Below are positions 1-8,223 of a stretch of DNA of 55,549 nt, piece after piece; position 1 is the first letter of the stretch; each line of letters starts with the position of its first letter. Both the position numbers and the translations under genes were made by a program. Below the pieces are notes generated by a model. It was not told the DNA's origin. It saw nothing but the letters and a program-made list of their open reading frames with translations, and ran no database searches. Origin of the DNA: Lachnospiraceae bacterium (GTDB taxonomy: Bacteria > Bacillota > Clostridia > Lachnospirales > Lachnospiraceae); NCBI GenBank assembly GCA_021199475.1, contig JAJQHZ010000008.1:1-55549 (forward strand), written 5' to 3'.

Positions 1-15
1 GTATAAAGCTCACGA

Positions 16-123
16 CTATACATGACCCCGCCTCGCTTTTAGTTTTTCTAAAAATGATTTTAACGTTTTGGTAGCTTCCATGTCAATGCTCTCCGGATTA
101 CAATATAGCCACAAATCCAACAT
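16..123 (-). CDS. Small C-terminal coding remnant at the left edge, unknown family
   Basis: On the minus strand a 35-codon stretch starting at ATG 123-121 reads as a plausible charged helical tail (leucine, lysine and glutamate rich, ending GHV). Its TAG stop overlaps a further ATG (bases 20-18), which would begin another gene running off the window. That overlap suggests a translationally coupled gene pair. The long antisense frame that continues from here to base 810 lies opposite the aldo/keto reductase and is not a gene. No domain is recognised, and it may be the end of a truncated gene. Confidence 0.25.
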   Translation of the reverse strand: MLDLWLYCNPESIDMEATKTLKSFLEKLKARRGHV

Positions 124-198
124 GCGCAGCAAGCGAGATTTGCGCCTACTGGGTGGAGGACTGTGAATAGTAACGCCAGAGGCAAGGAGGTTTCCAAA

Positions 199-996
199 AT
201 GGAGTATGTAACATTGAATAATGGCGTCAAAATGCCAATGGTCGGATATGGGACTTATCAGACACCGGCAAGAATCACGGAAAAGTGTGTCGCTGAAGCA
301 CTGCGTGCAGGGTACCGTTCCATAGATACAGCACAATGCTACGGAAACGAGAGAGAAGTAGGCATGGCCTGCCGCAAATCCGGCATACCCAGAGAAGAGC
401 TGTTTATCACGACAAAGCTCTGGGGGTGTCATGGTTATCAGGATACGCTTCGTTCCATTGAAAGCTCTCTGAAAAGGATCAATATGGATTACATTGATCT
501 GCTGCTGATCCATGAGCCTACGGGCGATGTCCATGAGATTTACCGTGCTATGGAATCTTATTATAAGGATGGGAAAATTCGTGCAATCGGCATTTCCAAC
601 TTCATGGAAGAACGCTATCTGGATCTGGTCAATCACTGCAAGGTGATTCCTGCCATCAACCAGGTGGAAACCCACGTGTTCCGCCAGCAGAAAAAGCTGC
701 GGGAATTGGAGTGTCAGATTGGGACAAAGCCTGAAAGCTGGTCGCCGCTGGCCTGCGGTCAGAACAACATCTGGAATAACCCGGTATTGGTACGGATTGC
801 AAAAAGCCATGGCAGGAGCGTTTCACAGATTGCCCTGCGCTTTCTGGTTCAGCAGGGAATTATCGTAATTCCCAAAACTACGAATCCTGAACACATGAAA
901 GAAAATATCTCTGTTCTGGATTTTGACCTGGATGCAGAAGAAATGCAGGCGATTAAAGAGCTTGAGGTTGGGCGGAGCTTATTTGGCTGGTGGTAA
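199..996 (+). CDS. Aldo/keto reductase
   Basis: NADPH-dependent cytosolic reductase of aldehydes and ketones. The 265-residue protein has the usual AKR length. The catalytic tetrad can be placed at Asp43, Tyr48, Lys73 and His105, inside the motifs SIDTAQCYGNE, TTKLW and LLIHE. The cofactor-binding end is present near residues 232-245 (IPKTTNPEHMKEN). The start at 199 is chosen because AAGGAGG sits at 184-190; an upstream in-frame codon at 163 has no such site. The FMN reductase begins 22 bases after its stop, so the two are probably co-transcribed. The physiological substrate cannot be told from sequence. Confidence 0.93.
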   Translation: MEYVTLNNGVKMPMVGYGTYQTPARITEKCVAEALRAGYRSIDTAQCYGNEREVGMACRKSGIPREELFITTKLWGCHGYQDTLRSIESSLKRINMDYIDLLLIHEPTGDVHEIYRAMESYYKDGKIRAIGISNFMEERYLDLVNHCKVIPAINQVETHVFRQQKKLRELECQIGTKPESWSPLACGQNNIWNNPVLVRIAKSHGRSVSQIALRFLVQQGIIVIPKTTNPEHMKENISVLDFDLDAEEMQAIKELEVGRSLFGWW

Positions 997-1018
997 AACG
1001 AGAAAGGTGGTAAAACTT

Positions 1019-1528
1019 ATGGCAAAAAAGATTTTGATTCTCAATGGCGCGGCCAGAAAGAATGGCAGCACCGCGAAGCTGGTTCGCAGCTTCACCGAGG
1101 GTGCCCGCAGCGCCGGTCATTCCGTGGAGGAGTTTTATCTTGACGGCATGAACATCCATAGCTGCAAAGGCTGCCTGCACGCAGGACGGGACGCACACAG
1201 CCCATGCTCTCAGAAAGACGACATGGATCAGATTTATTCTGCTTTCGCAGACTGCGATGTCGTTGTGTTCGCTTCCCCGCTTTATTTCTGGACTATTACC
1301 GGGACGCTGAAAACAGCGGCAGACCGTTTGTATGCGGAGCTGGAATGTCTGGGCTACGGTAAATTTCCAAGGGAAAGCGTGCTGCTCATGACGGCGGACG
1401 GAGCCGATTATTCTCAGGCTGTCACATGGTATCGTACATACGAGCGCAATCTGGGTTGGAAAAACCGCGGCGAGGTTTTAGGAAAAGGCAAAACGGAAGC
1501 AGCCCGGCGGCTGGGTGCTTCCATGTAA
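1019..1528 (+). CDS. Flavodoxin-fold NAD(P)H-dependent FMN reductase family protein
   Basis: The 169-residue protein has the flavodoxin-like fold. The phosphate-binding loop follows the first strand (ILILNGAARKNGSTAKL, residues 5-21). The iron-sulfur-flavoprotein-like motif CKGC lies near residue 48 and the FMN-binding loop is SPLYFWTITG near residue 88. Members reduce quinones, metals or iron-sulfur partners using FMN; the substrate is unknown here. It follows the aldo/keto reductase closely, suggesting a small redox operon. The start at 1019 is the first methionine that gives the normal family N-terminus and is preceded by AAAGGTGG. Confidence 0.88.
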   Translation: MAKKILILNGAARKNGSTAKLVRSFTEGARSAGHSVEEFYLDGMNIHSCKGCLHAGRDAHSPCSQKDDMDQIYSAFADCDVVVFASPLYFWTITGTLKTAADRLYAELECLGYGKFPRESVLLMTADGADYSQAVTWYRTYERNLGWKNRGEVLGKGKTEAARRLGASM

Positions 1529-1537
1529 GTAAAGTTC

Positions 1538-1633
1538 ATAAATAACGGAGAGCCACGCCATTTATAGTCGCGCGTATGCGCGATGCGTGGCTTGCATCCT
1601 GCATCAAAAAACGATGCAGGATAAATAACGGAG
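1538..1633 (+). mobile_element. Double-hairpin palindromic element with 13-bp flanking direct repeats (element 1, MATE leader)
   Basis: A 70-bp element (1551-1620) is flanked by perfect 13-bp direct repeats ATAAATAACGGAG (1538-1550 and 1621-1633), so it looks transposed. Hairpin 1 pairs GCCACGC (1552-1558) with GCGTGGC (1585-1591) and encloses TCGCGC-GTAT-GCGCGA. Hairpin 2 pairs CCTGCATC (1598-1605) with GATGCAGG (1613-1620). The same hairpin 2 stem occurs in the recD2 element at 49469-49487. The right-hand direct repeat carries the ribosome binding site of the MATE gene, so the insertion sits in its leader. Confidence 0.8.
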
Positions 1634-1641
1634 GCATATCT

Positions 1642-3012
1642 ATGACAAATGAAACCTTGCTCACAGGCAGGCCATGGAAGGGAATTCTTACTTTTATGTT
1701 CCCGGTATTCATGGGGTTACTGCTTCAGCAATTCTATAATACGGCGGACACCATCATTGTCGGTAATTTTGCCGGTGAAACGGCGCTGGCGGCTGTTGGA
1801 GCCTGCGGCGTTTTGACTATGGCCTTTCTTGCACTGGCAAATGGCTTCTCTGCCGGTGCCTGTGTCCTGATTTCACAATTGTTTGGTGCAGGCGAGGATG
1901 AGAAAATGCGCCGCCAGGCATCCTCTTCTTTACTTCTTATGACTGGTATGGGACTGGCAGCGACGGTGGTGGGTGTACTCATCAGTCGTTTTGCGCTTCG
2001 CTATCTCCTTGCCACGCCGGAAAGCCTGATAGACATGGCAGACACCTATTTCAAAATATATTCACTGGGACTGGTATTCCAGTTCGGCTATAACATTATC
2101 GCAGGAATTCTGCGTGGAATTGGGGACAGCAAGGCGACGCTCTATTTTCTGCTGATTGCCAGTGTCATCAACATCGCACTGGACATCGTATTCGTCTACA
2201 ACTTTCGCATGGGGGTAACAGGTGCTGCCATCGCGACAGACATCGCTCAGATTGCTTCCTGCGTGGCTGCTTTTGCTTACATGATGAAAAAATATCCCCT
2301 GTTTCGGTGGAAACCCAAGGAGTTTACTTTTGAGTGGACGCTGGCCAGACAGACGTTACAGCGCGGTTTTCCAATGGCACTGCAGCAGTTGATCGTATCA
2401 CTTGGATTTGTGTTTATCCAGAGAGCGGTCAACAGCTATGGGGAAGCAATGACGGCATCTTTCTCCGTTGCCCAGAAAATCGAAACATACATGACGCTTC
2501 CCTCCAGCGCTTTGCTGACAACCCAGGCCACCTATACGGCGCAGAATATCGGTGCCGGAAAACCGGAGCGGGTGATAACCGGTGCAAAGCATACGGTTAT
2601 TCTCTCTGAACTCATTTCCATCTGCATTTTGTCCGTCGTATTTGTTTTTGCTGCCCCCATTGTAAACGCATTTGGGTTGGGTACGGAAGCTGCCGGTTAC
2701 TGCACCGCACATATCCGGTGCGTGGCGATTTGCCTGATTCCCTTTGCATCCTATTACCCAATATTGGGGCTGTTTCAGGGAGCGAATAACTCGTTGTACT
2801 CCACCTTTGTCGCCACCAGTGCACTGACTGTCAGGGTCATTTCCACCTATGTTTTACAGGAAGTCCCCGCTATCAGTTATCGAATGGTCTGGTGGAATGC
2901 ACTTTTCGGATGGGGACTTGGCTGTATTCTCACATGGGTACATTTTTTCAGAGGAAAATGGAAAAGGAATGCAAGCAGCCCTGTAGTTACCTCAGCTGCA
3001 GACCATCCTTAA
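1642..3012 (+). CDS. MATE family multidrug/Na+ antiporter (first copy)
   Basis: The 456-residue integral membrane protein has the length and about 12 hydrophobic segments of the MATE family, which exports drugs or toxic organic cations using Na+ or H+ gradients. The opening LLTGRPWKGILTFMFPVFMG and the following QQFYNTADTIIVGNFAGE are typical of the clostridial NorM/DinF-like branch. The start at 1642 follows ACGGAGGCATATCT. A palindromic element lies immediately upstream. It shares no close identity with the second MATE gene at 4293-5663, so they are not recent duplicates. The substrate is unknown. Confidence 0.92.
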   Translation: MTNETLLTGRPWKGILTFMFPVFMGLLLQQFYNTADTIIVGNFAGETALAAVGACGVLTMAFLALANGFSAGACVLISQLFGAGEDEKMRRQASSSLLLMTGMGLAATVVGVLISRFALRYLLATPESLIDMADTYFKIYSLGLVFQFGYNIIAGILRGIGDSKATLYFLLIASVINIALDIVFVYNFRMGVTGAAIATDIAQIASCVAAFAYMMKKYPLFRWKPKEFTFEWTLARQTLQRGFPMALQQLIVSLGFVFIQRAVNSYGEAMTASFSVAQKIETYMTLPSSALLTTQATYTAQNIGAGKPERVITGAKHTVILSELISICILSVVFVFAAPIVNAFGLGTEAAGYCTAHIRCVAICLIPFASYYPILGLFQGANNSLYSTFVATSALTVRVISTYVLQEVPAISYRMVWWNALFGWGLGCILTWVHFFRGKWKRNASSPVVTSAADHP

Positions 3013-3180
3013 ATGCATTCCCGTCGAATCAGTTATGATCTCGCACACATTGCCAGGAATAACGATAAAATCGCCGCTGCGAATAACGTTTAGTTCTGTG
3101 GTTCCATCCATCTGTCCTTTTATAAGCCCAACTGTGATCCCTGGAATTCCCCTTATTCGCAAATAGAAAAAATTCGCCAT
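2992..3180 (-). CDS. Possible 62-residue cupin-like remnant
   Basis: A short minus-strand frame encodes strand-rich sequence (SGDFIVIPGNVCEIITDSTG) resembling the second half of a cupin barrel. It overlaps the end of the MATE gene by 21 bases, lacks a convincing ribosome binding site and has no partner exons of a full cupin nearby. It could be a gene remnant or a chance frame. Bases 3013-3252 otherwise show nothing recognisable. Confidence 0.22.
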   Translation of the reverse strand: MANFFYLRIRGIPGITVGLIKGQMDGTTELNVIRSGDFIVIPGNVCEIITDSTGMHLRMVCS

Positions 3181-3252
3181 TCATAATGTTAACGCGATAT
3201 TATTATTTTATTCTCTCCTCGCCACCAGCTTTTCGTTCCGTATATCCAGTCG

Positions 3253-3732
3253 TTAAACGGAAGGTCTCAGATATTTATATAATGGGTGGTAAAGTCCTGT
3301 TGGTTTATAGTACTCGTCTGTTTCGTATTGAAACCCAAGTTTTAACAGAACTTTTTGAGATGCCGTATTATTCGGATTATGCCCTGCTTTTAACTCAACA
3401 GCACCTAATTTAGAAAATGCATAATCTATAACTGCTGTAGCACACTCCACTGCATATCCATTATGCCAATATTCTTTTCGCAGATGAAATCCGAGTTCAT
3501 AAATATCTTTTTTGTTTTTATATGGGCGAAGACCGCAGCACCCGATTAAATCACCACTATTTAATGAATAAATCGGAAAATACTGGACACCATACTTATC
3601 AAAAGTATGTATCTCCGCATGTAACCGACTTTCAATTTCGTCGGCCGTAAAAACACCACTTGCACAAATATATTTCCGATCCAAATTCCGTCCAGTCAAT
3701 CTTTCTGCCTTTGAAATAATACTCGCGGTCAT
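3253..3732 (-). pseudogene. GNAT (RimJ/RimL-type) acetyltransferase, N-terminus missing
   Basis: The C-terminal three quarters of a GNAT N-acetyltransferase is clear: the acetyl-CoA region (ELGFHLRKEYWHNGYAVECA) and the typical late motif NNTASQKVLLKLGFQY. The usual first 30 or so residues, containing the ERLxLR entry strand, are absent. Instead the frame runs into the 3' end of the upstream sugar acetyltransferase gene, which is read in another frame. This points to a deletion that joined the two genes. The domain would lack part of its core fold, so it is probably inactive. Confidence 0.7.
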
Positions 3733-4291
3733 GCTCGTTCACTTCCCGCAGCACCCGGCAGGGATTGCCGACCGCTATGGTGTTGGACGGCAGATCCTTT
3801 GTGACAACGCTCCCTGCGCCGATCACTACATTGTCACCGATGGTGATGCCCGGAAGGATCTGGACGCCCGCGCCGATCCAGCAGTTTTTGCCGATGTGGA
3901 CGGGCATATTATACTGATACCCTTTTGCCCGCAGTTCAGGCAGGATCGGATGACCGGCGGTCGCAACGGTCACGTTCGGACCAAACATGGTATAGTCGCC
4001 CACGTAGATATGAGTATCGTCCACCATCGTCACGCCAAAGTTGCAGTAAACGCCTTTTCCGAAATGGACATGGCCGCCGCCCATATTCGAGTAAAAGGGC
4101 GGTTCGATATAACAGCCTTCCCCGATTTCAGCGAACATTTCATTCATCAGAGCCTGCCGTTTGTCCATCTGAGTCGGACGGGTCTGGTTAAACTCATAAA
4201 GGCGGTCAAGCCGTTGCAGCTGGTCGCGCATGATCTCCTCATCACCTGGCAGATACAGTTCCCCTGTGTGCATTCTGTCTTTCATAGCCAT
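3632..4291 (-). CDS. Maltose/galactoside O-acetyltransferase family, altered C-terminus
   Basis: The 219-residue left-handed beta-helix (hexapeptide repeat) acetyltransferase transfers acetyl from acetyl-CoA to sugars. Visible are the N-terminal mac domain (MHTGELYLPGDEEI), hexapeptide coils (IGKNCWIGAGVQILPG, IGDNVVIGAGSVVTKDLP) and the catalytic-histidine region ATAGHP. After REYYFKGRKIDW the frame continues into sequence that belongs to the truncated GNAT, so the last 20 or so residues are foreign. The start is one base past the stop of the MATE gene, with GGAGG inside that gene's end, so translation is probably coupled. Confidence 0.82.
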   Translation of the reverse strand: MAMKDRMHTGELYLPGDEEIMRDQLQRLDRLYEFNQTRPTQMDKRQALMNEMFAEIGEGCYIEPPFYSNMGGGHVHFGKGVYCNFGVTMVDDTHIYVGDYTMFGPNVTVATAGHPILPELRAKGYQYNMPVHIGKNCWIGAGVQILPGITIGDNVVIGAGSVVTKDLPSNTIAVGNPCRVLREVNEHDREYYFKGRKIDWTEFGSEIYLCKWCFYGRRN

Positions 4292-4292
4292 A

Positions 4293-5663
4293 TTAAATTT
4301 CCTCCTTCATTGTCAGGTTTTTCACCCATCTGTATTTTTTATAATGAATATACACTGTCGGCAGCTTGATCATCTCGTCAAGACTGACGATGAAATACAC
4401 CGCAATAATCGGCAGTTTGATCACGAACGCGCTTAAAAAGCCAAGCGGAACAGAAATACACCACATCACTACTGTGTCGCAGAGAAAACCAAATTTAGAG
4501 TCTCCTCCTGCGCAGAAAATACCGGAAATGGTGGTGCTGTTGACCGATTTTCCTATCATGTAATACGAACAGATCAGGAGCATACTGCTCAGGTATCCTG
4601 TCGCGGCGTCGTTTAAAGCGGCAGCAGAGAGTATCAGCGGACGCAAAACGAGCAGAAGTATTCCGGATAGTATGCCGACAAGGACAGAGAGTACGCATAA
4701 CCGGTCGCCATAGTCCCCGGCTTGTTTCAGTCTTCCCGCGCCCAGCTCATTTCCAACCATGATCCCGCCGCCGCTTCCCAGACCGAGGCACAGGCAGCAG
4801 ACAAGGTTTTTCACAATACCTGCGACAGAGTTGGCGGCAACTGCATCGCTCCCCAGATGTCCCATGATGACCGAATACATGGTAAACCCGATTCCCCAGA
4901 CAATTTCATTTCCGAGCACAGGTGCTGTGTACTTCCAGAAATCCCTGCAAAGCACTTTGTCGTTTTTGAGGAAATTTCGGATACGCAGCTTCAGGCGTCC
5001 TTCTTTTGAAAGTGCCGCGGCACACCAGAGGACTTCGGCGCCTCTGGCAATCGTAGTGGCCATGGCAGCACCGGCAATTTCAAGGCGGGGGCAACCCCAA
5101 AGACCCAAAATTAACACCAGATTCAAGAACAGATTACCAATCATACATACGGAACTGATCAGGCTCGCCTTTTTAGCCCGGCCGCAGTTTTTTAACACGC
5201 ACAGGCAGACCTGGGATATGCCTGTCAGAAGATATGATGGCGAGACGATCCTGAGATATTCCGCTCCGCCCTCGATCAGCACCGGTTCATTGGTTAGCAC
5301 CCCCATGATGAGCCGCGGGCAGGCAAGCGACGCGATGAAAAACACGAAGCAAACTACCACAGTGATCTTCAGCACATAGGCGAAAATCTGTTCAACCGAT
5401 TTTACGTCTTTCCTGCCCCAATACTGCGCTGCCAGCATGGACAGGCCGATGGTCATGGCAGCCAGAAACAGATTCTCTACAAATGTGACCTGAGTGGCAA
5501 GGGACACCGCCGACATCTTATCCTGTGAGATCAGGTTGAGCATGATGGCATCCGAAGCACTTACCACGGCGAGCATGAACTGCTGCAACGCTATGGGAAA
5601 CACCAGAGATGTAAGTTTTCGGTTGAATTCCCGATCCTTAAATACCGCAAATATTTTCAACAA
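4293..5663 (-). CDS. MATE family efflux transporter (second copy)
   Basis: The 456-residue membrane protein has about 12 hydrophobic segments and the MATE hallmarks: an early QQFMLAVVSASDAIMLN segment, a GMSMLAAQYWG-like second helix, and a repeat of the pattern in the second half (VGNELGAGRLKQAGDYG). It should export organic cations or drugs. It heads a minus-strand run with the sugar acetyltransferase and GNAT remnant, and is divergent from an AraC regulator 190 bases away. That regulator is an obvious candidate to control it, by position only. Confidence 0.92.
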   Translation of the reverse strand: MLKIFAVFKDREFNRKLTSLVFPIALQQFMLAVVSASDAIMLNLISQDKMSAVSLATQVTFVENLFLAAMTIGLSMLAAQYWGRKDVKSVEQIFAYVLKITVVVCFVFFIASLACPRLIMGVLTNEPVLIEGGAEYLRIVSPSYLLTGISQVCLCVLKNCGRAKKASLISSVCMIGNLFLNLVLILGLWGCPRLEIAGAAMATTIARGAEVLWCAAALSKEGRLKLRIRNFLKNDKVLCRDFWKYTAPVLGNEIVWGIGFTMYSVIMGHLGSDAVAANSVAGIVKNLVCCLCLGLGSGGGIMVGNELGAGRLKQAGDYGDRLCVLSVLVGILSGILLLVLRPLILSAAALNDAATGYLSSMLLICSYYMIGKSVNSTTISGIFCAGGDSKFGFLCDTVVMWCISVPLGFLSAFVIKLPIIAVYFIVSLDEMIKLPTVYIHYKKYRWVKNLTMKEEI

Positions 5664-5678
5664 TGTTCCTTTCTCCTG

Positions 5679-5706
5679 TTGACTACCGCCGGTTTCTTTG
5701 TATAAT
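5679..5706 (+). promoter_or_regulatory. Sigma-A-type promoter for the AraC gene
   Basis: TTGACT (5679-5684) and TATAAT (5701-5706) are separated by 16 bases and point toward the AraC gene, leaving a leader of about 145 bases. The -35 box lies just beyond the start codon of the divergent MATE gene, so regulator binding here could affect both. Confidence 0.6.
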
Positions 5707-5855
5707 TATATAGTAAAGAATCGGGAAAAACTTTCATTATTTCGCAAAGAAATATAACAATATCGTTGACTTTGAACGCTGCTTCAGAAGGGGAATGGCG
5801 ATCGGCCATTCTGAAAACTCATAATACTCATAATTTTATATCAGGAAGGAAAAAC

Positions 5856-6740
5856 ATGGTACGGGTAGACATCCGAAAGGACGGAGCAGAAAATGTAAAA
5901 TACGATTATGACGGCTATTTTGCGTATGTACGCAGAGGTCTGCTGTCATCTTATCCCGGGTTTGCCGCTGACAGCCACTGGCATGACGACCTGGAGTTTA
6001 TATCTGTTCTATCAGGCGATATGTATTACAATGTCAATGGCGAAATTGTACATCTCGGCGCAGGACAGGGAATATGGGTGAATGCCAGGCAGCTTCATTA
6101 TGGCTTTTCGCCGGAGCATACGGAGTGCGATTTTTACTGTGTGCTGCTGCACCCCATGCTTCTTTGCGCTTCACAGCAGATAGACCGCGACTTTATTTCA
6201 CCGATCGTCTCGGATGAGTCCCTTCCTTATATCCTGCTTGACGGCCGAACTCTCTGGCAGGAACAGATACTGGAAGCGATCCAGTTCATTTATGAATGCC
6301 GGGAATCCCCTTTTGCGCCTCTGCACATCCAGAGTCTGTTCTACCAGATATGGGGACTGATGAGTGAAAACCTTCAGAACGTCAGCCGAAAAAGGGGCGT
6401 AAACGACCGCCGCCTGTCCATCCTGAAAGATATGCTGTCTTACATTCAGGACAACTACAGCGGTAAGGTGACGCTCAGTGACATAGCAGCTGCAGGAAAT
6501 GTAAGCGGCAGTACCTGTCTTGCGATATTTAAGAAATATCTGCGGGATACACCGGCAAATTACCTGATTAGATACCGGCTGAAAAAAGCGATGGAATTAT
6601 TGCAAAAAAGCGACTTTTCCATTACGGAAATTGCGTTTGATACAGGGTTCAGGGGAGCCAGTTATTTTGCGGAGACATTCAGAAAGAACTGCGGCTGTTC
6701 GCCGAGTGAGTACCGGCAAAGGATTAATCCGAAGTGTTAA
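5856..6740 (+). CDS. AraC family transcriptional regulator with N-terminal cupin
   Basis: The 294-residue regulator has a cupin-type sensing domain (HWHDDLEFISVLSGDMYYNVNGE region, then GQGIWVNARQLHYGF) at about residues 45-110. Two helix-turn-helix motifs form the C-terminal 100 residues, including the AraC signature ITEIAFDTGFRGASYFAETF and the ending CSPSEYRQR. It likely senses a small ligand and acts on nearby promoters; the divergent MATE operon is the positional candidate. The start at 5856 is chosen because AGGAAGGA is 7 bases upstream. A strong terminator follows the stop. Confidence 0.92.
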   Translation: MVRVDIRKDGAENVKYDYDGYFAYVRRGLLSSYPGFAADSHWHDDLEFISVLSGDMYYNVNGEIVHLGAGQGIWVNARQLHYGFSPEHTECDFYCVLLHPMLLCASQQIDRDFISPIVSDESLPYILLDGRTLWQEQILEAIQFIYECRESPFAPLHIQSLFYQIWGLMSENLQNVSRKRGVNDRRLSILKDMLSYIQDNYSGKVTLSDIAAAGNVSGSTCLAIFKKYLRDTPANYLIRYRLKKAMELLQKSDFSITEIAFDTGFRGASYFAETFRKNCGCSPSEYRQRINPKC

Positions 6741-6785
6741 AAATATCAGTCTGCGCCTTAAGTTGTGCGCAGACTGATATTTTCT
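6741..6785 (+). terminator. Rho-independent terminator after the AraC gene
   Basis: A 16-bp perfect stem pairs 6741-6756 with 6767-6782 across a 10-base loop. The A-rich left arm and T-rich right arm suggest it can act in both directions. Confidence 0.85.
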
Positions 6786-6937
6786 GCTTATCGCATTCAT
6801 CCGTACTACTTCAATTATCCATATACATCATCTTCCGTTGCAGCCACACCATTGTTTTTGCTTTCTGGATATGATATTGCAGGGAACTGTCCAGAATGCC
6901 CCTGCTCATGAATGCTGTGATCGTCACGATACAACGG

Positions 6938-7045
6938 TCACGCAAGAGTGACATTGTATTTCCCGCGGTGAAACAGCTTAATCCCCAGTTCGTCTTCCAG
7001 CTGCATCAGCTGGCGGGATAGTGTCGGCTGCGCCCGGAACGGACG
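6938..7045 (-). pseudogene. LysR-type regulator, helix-turn-helix stub
   Basis: Read on the minus strand, bases 7033-6938 encode AQPTLSRQLMQLEDELGIKL followed by FHRGKYNVTLA and a TGA. This is the recognition half of a LysR N-terminal winged helix-turn-helix. The first helix is disrupted by a frame change and the effector domain is absent, so only a scar of a LysR gene remains. It fills part of the otherwise empty stretch 6786-7059; no other feature is seen there. Confidence 0.75.
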
Positions 7046-7059
7046 CGGCCAGGCTGCAG

Positions 7060-7545
7060 TCACTCCTGCTTTCTCACTTCCTGTAAATCTGCGTCACACT
7101 TTCCTGCACGCAGATCCTTTAACAAGGGCTGCAGTTCCTCTTTCAGCGTTTCCAGTGTCACCTGTTCCAGACTCGATTTCATGGCATCGACTGCAGATGC
7201 CATATGCGGATGCAGGATCTGATAAAAATTTTTCCCGACGGGACAGGGATCGCTCCCCTCATACATTTTGAAAATTTCATCCACATTCGGCGTTTCCACC
7301 GCCTGATAAATGTCCCATAAGGTAATAGTCTTCGGCTCCCTGGCCAGCTGCACACCGCCGTTTTTTCCTGCTGTCGCGATCAGCAGCCCGCTGTCAGATA
7401 ATTCGAGAAATAAATTTCTGACAGTGACAGCATTTGTTCCGGTACTCTCTGCAACGAGTGTACTTGTCACGCGTTTTCCGGGCGATAAAACCGCAACAAA
7501 CAGCAGGGCGTGGACTGCTAATGGAAATCGTTTACTGACGCGCAT
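7060..7545 (-). CDS. Rrf2 family transcriptional regulator
   Basis: The 161-residue Rrf2-type winged-helix repressor begins MRVSKRFPLAVHALLFVA and has the second helix pair VAESTGTNAVTVRNLFLELS, the family DNA-binding segment. The wing GLLIATAGKNGGVQLAREP follows. Only one cysteine pair is loosely placed (Cys near 100 in GSDPCPVG), so iron-sulfur binding as in IscR is not evident; it is closer to the YwnA-like redox or nitrosative sensors. The start at 7543-7545 is preferred over an upstream in-frame codon because GAAGG precedes it and it matches the family start. It is divergent from the nitroreductase gene. Confidence 0.88.
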   Translation of the reverse strand: MRVSKRFPLAVHALLFVAVLSPGKRVTSTLVAESTGTNAVTVRNLFLELSDSGLLIATAGKNGGVQLAREPKTITLWDIYQAVETPNVDEIFKMYEGSDPCPVGKNFYQILHPHMASAVDAMKSSLEQVTLETLKEELQPLLKDLRAGKCDADLQEVRKQE

Positions 7546-7599
7546 ACCGCTACCTTCTTCCTTCGACATAAAGATTGGATTGAGTATATCAGATTCATC

Positions 7600-7672
7600 T
7601 GAGAAAATCAAATGTAGCTCTTGACATTACTTTTATATGGCAATATAATGTAGCTGCTTGAATTACATTAAG
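7600..7672 (+). promoter_or_regulatory. Consensus promoter with overlapping inverted repeats upstream of the nitroreductase
   Basis: TTGACA (7621-7626) and TATAAT (7644-7649) are separated by exactly 17 bases. Two AATGTA-type inverted repeats overlap it: AATGTAG...TGACATT around 7612-7629 and AATGTAG...TTACATT at about 7647-7670. The sites bracket both promoter boxes, which fits repression by the divergent Rrf2 protein. The binding itself is inference. Confidence 0.7.
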
Positions 7673-7684
7673 GAGGCAATTTTG

Positions 7685-8215
7685 ATGCAGACTTTAGAAG
7701 CGATTGCAAAAAGAAAATCAGCACGGGACTTTGACCCGGATAAGGCAGTTCCCGAGGAGATTATTGATACGATTGTAAAGGCAGGCTGCCAGGCTCCGAT
7801 TGGTGCGAATAAGAGGGACTCTCTTCATCTGACCGTGTGCCGGAATAAAGAAATCCTGAATGAGATCAACCAGACCACTGCGGCTGCCATGAAAATGGAG
7901 CCCAGAGATTTCTTTTATGCCGCACCCGTTGTGATCATTGTTTCCGCTTCGGAGAAACAGATGGCGCCGGGGATTGAATATGCGAATGCCGCGTGTGTGA
8001 TTGAGAATATGCTGATCGCCGCGACGGACGCCGGTGTAGACAACATTTATCTCTGGGGCGGTGTGCAGGCTCTGGCGAAGAATGCGGACCTGTGCGCGAA
8101 GATGGGCATTCCGGAGGGCTTTAGGCCGGTTTCCGCTGCTGCACTCGGATACAGTAAGAGCGGCAGCGCCGAGGCACGGGAATTATCAGTCTCTCTGTCA
8201 GTAAATTACATCTGA
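7685..8215 (+). CDS. Nitroreductase family protein (Rrf2-linked)
   Basis: The 176-residue FMN-dependent nitroreductase-fold protein starts with the classic helix and FMN phosphate contact IAKRKSARDFD (residues 6-16). It continues with the quinone/nitro pocket QAPIGANKRDSLHLTV and the late glycine segment IPEGFRPVSAAALGY. Such enzymes reduce nitroaromatics, quinones or flavins with NAD(P)H. AAGGAGG at 7671-7677 sets the start. It is divergent from an Rrf2 regulator with shared operator-like repeats and is followed 8 bases later by the broken sirtuin gene. A second nitroreductase of the same subfamily lies at 8821-9351. Confidence 0.92.
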   Translation: MQTLEAIAKRKSARDFDPDKAVPEEIIDTIVKAGCQAPIGANKRDSLHLTVCRNKEILNEINQTTAAAMKMEPRDFFYAAPVVIIVSASEKQMAPGIEYANAACVIENMLIAATDAGVDNIYLWGGVQALAKNADLCAKMGIPEGFRPVSAAALGYSKSGSAEARELSVSLSVNYI

Positions 8216-8223
8216 AATAATCA

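Noticed and set aside
16-810. 264-codon minus-strand frame opposite the aldo/keto reductase
   Set aside because: The plus strand holds a full AKR with catalytic residues and a ribosome binding site; the antisense protein has no domain character beyond its last 35 codons.
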